A stretch of DNA of 64,000 nt, taken from an uncultured Opitutia bacterium. Its GTDB lineage: Bacteria; Verrucomicrobiota; Verrucomicrobiia; Opitutales; Opitutaceae. This document shows, piece by piece, positions 19,901 to 26,152 of this stretch; position 1 is the stretch's first letter, and each line of letters starts with the position of its first letter. Where the stretch lies: contig CAIRCN010000010.1 of assembly GCA_903877135.1 (NCBI GenBank), positions 100,241-164,240 on the forward strand, given 5' to 3'. The notes beneath the pieces are model-generated. The model did no database searches. It was not told where the DNA came from and was given only the letters and a program-made list of their open reading frames with translations. The position numbers and the translations under genes were made by a program.

Positions 19901-21754
19901 GCGCTGCCACGCGACCTCGGGGGTGTCGCTCGATTCCCAGACGAGCGAGCCGCCCTTCTTGATGCCCTCAAGAGGATTGGTGTGGGTGAAGGCCTTGGGA
20001 TCGCAGCAGAGGACGACGTCGACGTGGTTCAGTTCGCAGTTCACCTTGATCTGCGAGGGGGCGACGGTGAGGTAGTAGTTGGTGGGGGCGCCCTTTTTCT
20101 CGGAACCGTATTTCGGGTTAGCCATCACGTTGAGCCGTTCGACGAGGAAGCCGCTTTCGTCGTAAACGGGGTCGCGCTCGGAGACGAATTTGCCGAACTC
20201 GCCGATGAGTTCGCCGAGGTTCTTGCCCGTCGTGATCATGCCCCAGCCGCCGATGGAATGGAAGCGCACGGCGATCGCGCCATCTGGGAGGAGCGAGGGG
20301 GTGTCCTTGCTGATGACGGCGTAAGGGTGATCGACGCCGAGCACGAAGAACGTCTCGCCGTCGGCGGCGCGGCGGCCGTCCTTGCGGGCGACGGTGCCGG
20401 TGGCAAATTCATAGGCGCCGAGTGTGTGCTCGGGGCGGAAGTCGCGGGAGCCGATGCCGTAGGCACCGCGGAAGAGGCGGGGCGTCTCGGCGGGCGTGAG
20501 CGAAGGAAGGGACGCTTCTCCGAGGCGTCCCGCGTCATTCGATTCCAAGCCCGGTCGCCTCGGAGAAGCGTCCCTACCAAAACGTGCATTTTCATTGGCC
20601 TTGCCGAGGGCGACGCGGATGTCGCGGGCGAGCGGGTTGTCGCCGGCGAGGCCCTCGTCGGTGCGTTCGAGGATGATCACGTTTTTCTTGCCGCGGAGGG
20701 CGTTGATGACGGCGGCCTCGGGGAAGGGGCGGATGACGTTGATGTGGATCGAGCCGACCTTGGCGTTGCGCTGTTCGCGGAGGTAGTCGCAGGCGGCCTC
20801 GATGTTGTCGGCGGCGCAGCCGAGGGAGACGAAGACCGTGTCGGCGTCGGCGGTCTTGAATTCGCTGATGAAGCCGTATTGGCGGCCGGTGAGGCGGCCG
20901 AACTGGGCGTAGGCTTCGCCGAGGAAGCCGAGGATGGGTTCGTTGAAGTTGTTCCGACGCGCGACGACGCCGTTCATGTGGTGCTCCTGGTTCTGCACCG
21001 GCCCGAGCAGGACGGGGTTCTTGAGGTCGATCATCTGCGGCACGCGGCGGCGTTTCGGGCCGAAAAGCTCGCGCTGGGCGGGCGTGGGGCAGTCGATCTG
21101 GTCGTCGGGCGCGCCGAGGAACTCGCGGAGCAACCCGGCCTCGGGGGCGAGATACATGCGCTCGGAATGGGTGGTGAGCATGCCGTCCTGGATGTTCATG
21201 CCCGGGTTGAGCGCGGTCTCGGCGACCTGGCGGAGGATGATGGCCTGGTCGGCGGCCTGCTGGGCATCGCGCGACATCAGCATGATCCAGCCGGTGTCGA
21301 GGACGGCGTAGATGTCGTCGTGGGCGCAATGGACGTTGAGGGCCTGCTTCGTGAGCGCGCGGGCGCCGATCTCGAGGACCATTGTCGAGAGCTTGCCGGG
21401 CGCGTGGTAATACTGCTCTGCCGCGTAGACAATGCCCTGGCCCGATGTGAAGTTGACGGTGCGGCGGCCGGTGATGGCGAAGGCAGTGGCGCCGCCCTGG
21501 GCGGCATGCTCGCCCTCGGTTTCGACGGCGATTTTTTGCTGGCCCCAGACGTTGAGCTCACCCTGCGCGTAGGACTGCTGGTAGATTTCGCCGCCCTCGG
21601 TCGATGGGGTGATCGGGTAGAAGACGCCGCCCTCGGTGACGCGCGTCTCAACGTGCTGGGCGACGAGCTGGTTGCCGTTACAGGTGACGCGCAGGCCGGG
21701 GTATTTCGGCTTGGCATGGGCGGGAGCGGACGGGTTTGTGGTGGAGTTGCTCAT
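16967..21754 (-). CDS. nifJ: pyruvate:ferredoxin (flavodoxin) oxidoreductase, long single-chain form
   Basis: I start this gene at the ATG at 21752-21754 (MSNSTTNPSAP), giving 1,595 residues; the frame upstream has no family similarity. Domains I/II start with GGVFYPITPSTEGGE. The gamma domain follows (IGGWGMITTGKNL). Two ferredoxin clusters are at CTQCMECITACP (about 825) and CKGCGECVQVCG (about 956). The TPP domain has CAGCGEKS (about 1040) and GDGALGDIGFQN (about 1272). It oxidatively decarboxylates pyruvate to acetyl-CoA, reducing ferredoxin. Classical NifJ is near 1,170-1,200 residues; the extra length lies around the ferredoxin domain and in insertions. Residues about 393-415 are encoded by a palindromic repeat. 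Confidence 0.9.
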   Translation of the reverse strand: MSNSTTNPSAPAHAKPKYPGLRVTCNGNQLVAQHVETRVTEGGVFYPITPSTEGGEIYQQSYAQGELNVWGQQKIAVETEGEHAAQGGATAFAITGRRTVNFTSGQGIVYAAEQYYHAPGKLSTMVLEIGARALTKQALNVHCAHDDIYAVLDTGWIMLMSRDAQQAADQAIILRQVAETALNPGMNIQDGMLTTHSERMYLAPEAGLLREFLGAPDDQIDCPTPAQRELFGPKRRRVPQMIDLKNPVLLGPVQNQEHHMNGVVARRNNFNEPILGFLGEAYAQFGRLTGRQYGFISEFKTADADTVFVSLGCAADNIEAACDYLREQRNAKVGSIHINVIRPFPEAAVINALRGKKNVIILERTDEGLAGDNPLARDIRVALGKANENARFGRDASPRRPGLESNDAGRLGEASLPSLTPAETPRLFRGAYGIGSRDFRPEHTLGAYEFATGTVARKDGRRAADGETFFVLGVDHPYAVISKDTPSLLPDGAIAVRFHSIGGWGMITTGKNLGELIGEFGKFVSERDPVYDESGFLVERLNVMANPKYGSEKKGAPTNYYLTVAPSQIKVNCELNHVDVVLCCDPKAFTHTNPLEGIKKGGSLVWESSDTPEVAWQRIPAKYRQFVQENNIRVFILPGFEIARKATNQAELQLRMQGNSFLGAFFRVSPFLQTYAITEEKFLESVRKQYVKKFGRFGDAVVTSNMTVMTEGFSRVTEIKLGSLGDPDRSSMRNPAIAPQGQHAIIPTAGCAASGCDSIAMPAAQPARAPLQTLAKFDSEFRAGLGYHQPAGALASVGLMGAGTGATQSKYVARRETPVYIAENCTQCMECITACPDTALPNTAQDVATVLKTAVNNYITDRAERLKLGAEMPALEQRARARMNEAVKTKAKLPFKDIIREEVTALAGISDKAKTEFTGIIATLPLAYGNVPAIFRSIEAKNPGAGGLFSIFVSDLCKGCGECVQVCGDHDALRMTRETEDLNAELTTAQVFSRLLPDTPQKYLGLYNDSDAASSREAALRNHLMVRRNYEALVSGDGACAGCGEKSILRSVASVTEAYMRPLYHKKADRLRAKASRLRTEGMQKLAALKARSEQEYQLFRKTYTHVIVGLGGENDADTALRIADYEAKHGPITDEQLIGGLVAVLEQDAFNHKELQSVDGRRANGMSVMMMGASTGCNTVYGSTPPGNPHPYPWMNSLFQDGATISWLMAESAILEHSRRSVVPERLSDALLDRATDVASEADYFLLTHLDDALMTEQEIRELPKVWVVGGDGALGDIGFQNVSKVVLQNRPNVKILMLDTQVYSNTGGQNSDSSTMLGGYDMNQFGVASQGKLIEKKNVSEILTAGHGSPFVAQVSMANAAKLYKALLDGLEYRGTAFFQSYTTCQPEHGVGDNMSADQAKFVRDARGMPEFVFNPRKGETAQEAFDLKGNPSIDRDWWRTKYSTTGEEYSFGVAHWAITEGRFRKHVKAVKEEDTAKLIPFDDILLFITQDDVVHRRVFEPKHRSFVPNFGCFIKAEEHGKMKYYAVSRQMVLFAVERRKAWRMLQGKAGVANKDYVAQKAFLTKIDKGELVFADAKARTRELFTTELAAVK
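20508..20575. repeat. perfect 20-bp inverted repeat inside the nifJ coding sequence
   Basis: AGGGACGCTTCTCCGAGGCG at 20508-20527 is the exact reverse complement of the 20 bases at 20556-20575, with a 28-base spacer. The left arm region also contains an internal GGGACGC/GCGTCCC pairing. The element is read through in frame, encoding residues around GRDASPRRP and GRLGEASLP between two conserved PFOR segments (IRVALGKANEN and TPRLFRGAYGIGS). Confidence 0.9.
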
Positions 21755-21887
21755 GTAAAAGGAAGGCAATGTGAAAACACAAAGCGCGCAAACTGATGCC
21801 GCATTCAGTAGGAGATTCAAAGGAAAAGAATGTCCTAGGCGCGAATGGCTGCCGGGAGCGTTGACGGCGGCTCCGGTTTGCAGTGTC

Positions 21888-22064
21888 ATGCAGGGCATGA
21901 AGGCGGACTGCGACTGGCGGCGCCGGGTTTGCCCCATCCGGGGGGTGATAGGAGTGTGTCATCTGCTCATCGAGCCGGACAAAAAGGGTGCGATCCTGCT
22001 CGACACGGGGCTTGTGGACGAGCCGTGGCAGATCTGGTGACAACTGCGGCGGTTACCCCCGTAG
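21888..22064 (+). pseudogene. truncated N-terminus of an MBL-fold metallohydrolase
   Basis: From an ATG at 21888 the frame reads GVIGVCHLLIEPDKKGAIL, then LDTGLVDEPWQIW and a TGA (22038-22040). The same frame after the stop gives QLRRLPP and a second stop at 22062-22064. The pattern (hydrophobic strand, LLDTGL, then EPWQIxxLLRRL) is the N-terminal beta-beta-alpha start of metallo-beta-lactamase-fold hydrolases. The metal-binding HxHxDH motif that should follow is missing. The remnant ends seven bases from the 3' end of tRNA-His. It is a decayed fragment, not a functional gene. Confidence 0.55.
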
Positions 22065-22070
22065 TTAAGA

Positions 22071-22148
22071 TGGGGCGGCCAACGGGACTCGAACCCGCGA
22101 CCCCAAGATTCACAATCTTGTGCTCTAACCAACTGAGCTATGACCGCC
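22071..22148 (-). tRNA. tRNA-His(GTG)
   Basis: The minus strand folds as a complete tRNA. It has an acceptor stem GCGGTCA/TGGCCGC with the histidine-specific extra G at -1 (22148) opposite discriminator C, a D arm (GCTC/GAGC), an anticodon stem CAAGA/TCTTG with loop TTGTGAA and a T arm GCGGG/CCCGT with loop TTCGAGT. CCA is encoded at 22071-22073. Anticodon GTG lies at 22111-22113. The G-1:C73 pair confirms histidine identity. Confidence 0.97.
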
Positions 22149-22770
22149 ACAAAGAGCCGTGGAACTTCGCGAGGGGCTCCGGCACTGTCAATCCCTTCTT
22201 CCCGGCTTTGCCATTGGTAGGGGGGGAGAGATTGAGGTTTCTCCTCGGTGATGTCGGGTAATGTCTTTTGACCAATCTCACCGGTGGCTCAACGATTGTG
22301 AAAATAGCGACCGATTTGCCGGAAAGTGTTTGGCATGCGTGCCAAACAGATTGGCGGGTATTTGGTGTCACGGAATGATGGTGGGAGCGATGAATGACGA
22401 CCGCGACAACACGTTCTACTGGGGCGATTGGCGACTGGGTTGGTCGGGTCGGGTCGGGTTGGGTTGGGTTGGGTTGGTGGCGGGACAAATTGATAGCGAA
22501 ACCGCTCTCACCAAACCGAGATGGTTCATCGTAACCTTGGCAAATCCATGAAGCGTCTGCTGATTTTGTTGTTCATTGGGGCTGGTGCGCGTCACCGGAC
22601 AGGTCGCAGCCAAGTGCTCAACGATGCCGGTGTGGCGCGCAAACGCCGCCCACGGCACCAGCCCCGCCGTAAGTGTTTAATTCCTATAAGACCACTTCGC
22701 CAACGGTTGCGGTGCGTGCCTGCCTGCGAAAAATTGAGAGGCCGATGCCACCCCTGCGAACGACCCCCGC
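22149..22770. other. gene-poor region between tRNA-His and the anti-sigma gene
   Basis: No open frame here has a recognisable product, a signal peptide or a consistent codon pattern. The stretch holds the tRNA-His promoter region on its left side, a G-rich pentamer tract at 22446-22480 and, at its right edge, the terminator of the sigma/anti-sigma operon. Confidence 0.5.
22446..22480. repeat. GGGTC/GGGTT pentamer tract with G-quadruplex potential
   Basis: Six GGG runs follow one another with two-base spacers (TC, TC, TT, TT, TT) from 22446 to 22473, then GGTGG. This is a short tandem pentamer array and satisfies the simple four-G-run quadruplex pattern on the + strand. Confidence 0.75.
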
Positions 22771-22794
22771 AAAAAAGCCCCGCAGGAGCGGGGC
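22771..22794 (-). terminator. rho-independent terminator of the sigma/anti-sigma operon
   Basis: GCCCCGC (22777-22783) pairs with GCGGGGC (22788-22794) around an AGGA loop. On the minus strand it is followed by six T (22776-22771). It lies 28 bp past the stop codon of the putative anti-sigma gene. Confidence 0.85.
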
Positions 22795-22822
22795 GGGAAA
22801 ACGGGCGTGCCAGACGGCGCGC

Positions 22823-23650
22823 TCAGAATTTCACGAGCACACCGGCCCCCATGGCGTTGACACGGCTGATGCTATCGTAAAGCCGGTCCTCAGTCAGGCC
22901 ACGGGAAACGCGATCCGTCGTGCGCACCGACGCCTCGCTGAGGCTGGCGATCGCCGGCAGACCGGGAGCAAGGAGACGGGCAAGTCGCGCCTCGCTGGGC
23001 GTGGCCACCTGCGCCAGCGGCTCACGCATGGATTGGCGCACACTGATCGCCCGCGCCGGATGAACGAGGACTTCGCCCAAGCCTGGTTCGGCCTCCTGAG
23101 CAGCGGCCAAATTGGCCGACATATAACGGACGGAAGGGGTGACTGCGCGCTCGCGGGCAAGTCCATCACCAAACATCGCGAACGACGCTGCCGCCTGGCG
23201 CGGCATGGTGTCAGCCGCCGCCGTCGATTGGGTTGACGCAGCCGGCGCCGCTACGGCTTCAACCGCGACCACCGGTGCCTCCACGCCCACTGTCTCAGGT
23301 TGCACTGCGACCAGTTGCTCCGTCTTGGCCGGTTCAGCCGGAGCAGTCACTTGCGCAGCAATATCAGAGCTGTAAACGGGCGCGACGTCCGTCGTGCGAT
23401 ATTCGCGGATGGTCAGGAAACTCAACGTCAGGATGGCTGCAGCTCCCACCGGGAGTTGATAATGCGAAAAACGGGCGCCCAGCCGGATGAAAGGAGCCCA
23501 CCACGGGCGCGGCTCGACAATCGCGGCAAGCTGTTTGGCCCGCAGTTCGCAGTCAAACTGGTTCCAGAACTCAAGCGGCGGCCGCTCTGCCCGCTTGAGC
23601 CGCAGCAAATCTTCCAAAGTGACGGTGGCTTTCTGACGGTCGGGATTCAT
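22823..23650 (-). CDS. putative membrane-anchored anti-sigma factor
   Basis: The 275-residue protein overlaps the ECF sigma gene by four bases (ATGA), the classic arrangement for a cognate anti-sigma factor. The N-terminal 60 residues are hydrophilic and cytoplasmic (VTLEDLLRLKRAERPPLEFW). A single membrane helix follows at about 66-82 (LPVGAAAILTLSFLTI). The remaining 190 residues are Ala/Val/Thr-rich, low in complexity and probably periplasmic. I see no HxxxCxxC zinc anti-sigma motif. The function is inferred from position and topology; the sequence does not match a family I can name. Confidence 0.6.
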   Translation of the reverse strand: MNPDRQKATVTLEDLLRLKRAERPPLEFWNQFDCELRAKQLAAIVEPRPWWAPFIRLGARFSHYQLPVGAAAILTLSFLTIREYRTTDVAPVYSSDIAAQVTAPAEPAKTEQLVAVQPETVGVEAPVVAVEAVAAPAASTQSTAAADTMPRQAAASFAMFGDGLARERAVTPSVRYMSANLAAAQEAEPGLGEVLVHPARAISVRQSMREPLAQVATPSEARLARLLAPGLPAIASLSEASVRTTDRVSRGLTEDRLYDSISRVNAMGAGVLVKF

Positions 23651-24282
23651 CGGCGGATATAGGGCTGGAGCTCAGACTGAAGCAATTGCTTCGCGTAATG
23701 CACGCGCGAACGAACCGTGCCCACCGAGCAATTCATGATTTCGGCAATTTCCTGATGGCTGAGCCCATCGATCTCAAAAAGAGTTATCACGGTTCTGTGA
23801 TTGATAGACAGTTTTTGCATCGCCTCGTTCAATTTTTCCTGGAGTTCATGGACGAATGTATCGCGGTCGGCCCCAGTTGTGTCGGTGAGGGCGGCGATAA
23901 CTTCGGCAGAGACCTTCTCGTCCTCGTTGATTTTTTCGAAGCTGAAAAAAGTTCGCAACTTGTTCTTGCGCAAATGGGAAAGCGCGGAATTTACCGCAAT
24001 ACGGTAGAGCCAGGTGAAAAACGCGGACTGCCCTTGAAAACGATTGATTGACTGGAAAGCGCTGATGAAAGCGTCCTGGGTCAAATCGGCCGCATCCTCG
24101 CGGTTAGAGGTTAGATTATAGACCACACCAAAGACCCGGGCACGGTATTTGTGAACGATCTGGTCAAAAGCAGCCACATCCCCCGCCTGAACCTGACGCA
24201 CCACGGTCAAGTCGGCGTCGGCCTCATGCTGGCGCTCGGGCGACGCGACGAGCGTCTTGCCGAAGGTCTTGACCGCGTCCAT
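23647..24282 (-). CDS. ECF-type RNA polymerase sigma factor (RpoE-like)
   Basis: Sigma region 2 is clear (AFDQIVHKYRARVFGVVYN, DAADLTQDAFISAFQ, FFTWLYRIAVNSALSHLRK), as is region 4 (LSINHRTVITLFEIDGLSHQEIAEIMNCSVGTVRSRVHYAK, quoted as the helix-turn-helix segment in two halves). Together they direct RNA polymerase to a stress or envelope regulon. I use the ATG at 24280-24282 (MDAVKTFGKT, 211 residues). An in-frame ATG 14 codons upstream (24324) would give 225 residues and cannot be excluded. It overlaps the downstream gene by four bases, so the two are coupled. It is likely autoregulated, as is usual for such pairs. Confidence 0.93.
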   Translation of the reverse strand: MDAVKTFGKTLVASPERQHEADADLTVVRQVQAGDVAAFDQIVHKYRARVFGVVYNLTSNREDAADLTQDAFISAFQSINRFQGQSAFFTWLYRIAVNSALSHLRKNKLRTFFSFEKINEDEKVSAEVIAALTDTTGADRDTFVHELQEKLNEAMQKLSINHRTVITLFEIDGLSHQEIAEIMNCSVGTVRSRVHYAKQLLQSELQPYIRR

Positions 24283-24355
24283 GGCACTAAATGAAAGCCC
24301 AATAGCCGCGAAGCGCAAACGCAAATTTGATCAGACCGGGCGCTTTACAAAAAAT

Positions 24356-25399
24356 TCAAGCGCTCCGGCCAAATGGCGGTCGCAGCGAAGCAACCTGAGC
24401 TTGCAGAACGTCGCACAAGCCAAGCAACAGCGGTGTGGGCGCTTCGTCCGGCCAGGCGCGAAGCGCGCCGGTCGCGGCGGCGATTTCAGCCTGCACGGCC
24501 TCTGTAACCGCGCCAAAAACATCGCAATCATCCATCTGCTTCAGATGCAAGGCCGGCTGCTTCGGACGCTGGCCGAGAATCTCGGCCGTCAGCTCGGCGC
24601 GCGCGGCCGCGGGGAGTCGCTCCATCAGCACCAGCAGCGGCAGAGTGAGTTTTCCGCTGGCGAGGTCGGTGCCAAGGGTTTTGCCGATGCGCTTTTCTTC
24701 GCCAAAGAAATCCACAAGGTCGTCGTAAATTTGGTAGGCGATGCCGAGATGCCGTCCGAAACGGGACGTCGCGTCGGCATACTCGGGCGAAAAACCGCTG
24801 TAGCGCGCGCCGAGACGGCAAGAAACGCGGAAGAGCTCCGCCGTCTTTAGGTCGATCACGCGCTGGTAGTCGGCACGGGTGACGTTGGTCGAGCCACGGC
24901 GCAGCGTCTGCACGATCTCACCGGCGCAGACGCGGCGGGTGGACTCGGAGACCGCGGAGCAGACGTCGGTGGTGGGAAACTGCGTGGCGAGGTTAAGCGC
25001 GTGGGCAAACAACGCGTCGCCCAGCAGCACGGCCGCCGTAGGGCCAAATTCGCGAGCGGCGGTGCGGCGGTTGCGGCGTACCTCGGCGCCGTCCATGATG
25101 TCGTCGTGCACGAGCGTGGCGAGGTGGACGAGTTCGACCACAGCCGCGATGCGCACGAGGTCGGGCACGATCACCGCGGGGCCGCGCCAGCCGCTGAAGA
25201 AAACCAGCGCAGGACGGATGCGCTTGCCCGAGGTATCGATGCAGTAGTCGGCCATCGCGCGGATCTCTGGCTCGAAGGCGTCGAGTTGCCCATGGAGAAA
25301 TCTGTCGAGTTCGGCCAGGTGCGGCGACACGAGGGTGAACACGCTCGAAAACGCATGGCTGGGTGCGGAATCTGACGTGGCGGATGAGTTGGCGCTCAT
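24356..25399 (-). CDS. trans-isoprenyl diphosphate synthase (polyprenyl/octaprenyl type)
   Basis: Starting from the ATG at 25397-25399 (MSANSSATSD) the protein has 347 residues, normal for the family. The open frame extends upstream but is unrelated to the family. The first Asp-rich motif is VHDDIMDGAEVRRN (about residue 98) and the second is YQIYDDLVDFFG (about 225); both bind Mg-diphosphate. GKRIRPALVFFSG near the N-terminus and TAELFRVSCRLGA are also conserved. It elongates allylic diphosphates with IPP to supply quinone side chains or the undecaprenyl-type carrier; chain length cannot be decided. It is divergent from the CPBP gene at 25520. Confidence 0.92.
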   Translation of the reverse strand: MSANSSATSDSAPSHAFSSVFTLVSPHLAELDRFLHGQLDAFEPEIRAMADYCIDTSGKRIRPALVFFSGWRGPAVIVPDLVRIAAVVELVHLATLVHDDIMDGAEVRRNRRTAAREFGPTAAVLLGDALFAHALNLATQFPTTDVCSAVSESTRRVCAGEIVQTLRRGSTNVTRADYQRVIDLKTAELFRVSCRLGARYSGFSPEYADATSRFGRHLGIAYQIYDDLVDFFGEEKRIGKTLGTDLASGKLTLPLLVLMERLPAAARAELTAEILGQRPKQPALHLKQMDDCDVFGAVTEAVQAEIAAATGALRAWPDEAPTPLLLGLCDVLQAQVASLRPPFGRSA

Positions 25400-25519
25400 G
25401 GATGTCCTGACGCTAGAGCGGAATTGGAAAATGGCTAATAAATACGCCGAAGAATAAGGCGGCCAGGATGCACTATCAGCGGGATTGCTTCGGCACCGCG
25501 CTCTCGCAATGACAGGAGG

Positions 25520-26128
25520 GTGAACAATCCGCTGCTGCTTCTGCTCATGACCGCGGCCGGCCTTTACGTCGGCAAACTCTGGCTCGACGACCTGCGGGCG
25601 GCGCGCGCCGGGGCGCCGAACCGAGGCGCATTGCCCGGTGCGACACTGGCGACGAAGACAGCCGTGATCATCGCGGGCGCAGGTGCCTTGGTGATCCTCG
25701 TGGGCGAGACGTGGGGCGAGAACCGGCTCGGACTGACGGCGCAACAGTCACGGGTGATGTGGCTGTTCGGCGGATATACGCTGGTGGCCGCCATCATCGA
25801 GGAGGTGATTTTCCGCGGCTACTTAGTGATCGAGGGACGCGGGCCGGTGCCGCTGTGGGCCACTGCCGCGGGCGCGTCGGTGCTATTCGCGGCCTTGCAT
25901 CCGTTTCTGTGGCGGTGGGACGACGCGGGGTTCGCGCTGACGCTGACCGCCAAGGGTTGGTTCAGCACCGCCGCGGTGTTGGCGACTTCGCTCTGGCTCT
26001 ATGCCGCGCGTTTCGGTGCGTGGAATCCAACGCGGTCGTTGCTGCCGTGCATCGCCGGACACGCCGCAAAGAACCTGGGCGTTTTCGCGATCAAATACGC
26101 CCAGGGATTCGTCGGCGGCGGTTGGTAA
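25520..26128 (+). CDS. CPBP-family intramembrane metalloprotease
   Basis: The 202-residue membrane protein has the three CPBP/Abi motifs: EEVIFRG (EExxxR, about 94-99), FAALHPFL (FxxxH) and HAAKNLG (HxxxN) near the C-terminus. Relatives are Rce1-like CAAX proteases and bacteriocin-immunity proteins; the substrate is unknown. The assigned GTG at 25520 is directly preceded by AGGAGG with no spacer, which is too close for efficient initiation. The in-frame ATG at residue 10 (MTAAGLYVG) is the main alternative. It converges on the giant exoprotein gene with 24 bp between stop codons. Confidence 0.8.
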   Translation: MNNPLLLLLMTAAGLYVGKLWLDDLRAARAGAPNRGALPGATLATKTAVIIAGAGALVILVGETWGENRLGLTAQQSRVMWLFGGYTLVAAIIEEVIFRGYLVIEGRGPVPLWATAAGASVLFAALHPFLWRWDDAGFALTLTAKGWFSTAAVLATSLWLYAARFGAWNPTRSLLPCIAGHAAKNLGVFAIKYAQGFVGGGW

Positions 26129-26152
26129 AAACGCCACGCGCGCCGCCGCCGC

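Noticed and set aside
18845..21796. 983-codon open frame on the + strand opposite nifJ
   Set aside because: It is the mirror of the strongly coding nifJ frame in GC-rich DNA. The product is Gly/Asp/Val/Glu-rich without any domain, whereas the minus strand carries all PFOR motifs.
21755..21937. N-terminal extension of the nifJ frame
   Set aside because: It is Arg/Gln-rich and crosses the region between nifJ and the MBL remnant; the family N-terminus begins just after MSNS.
25400..25744. Upstream extension of the polyprenyl synthase frame
   Set aside because: It would run under the divergent CPBP gene and has no homology to the family; the ATG at 25397-25399 gives the expected length.
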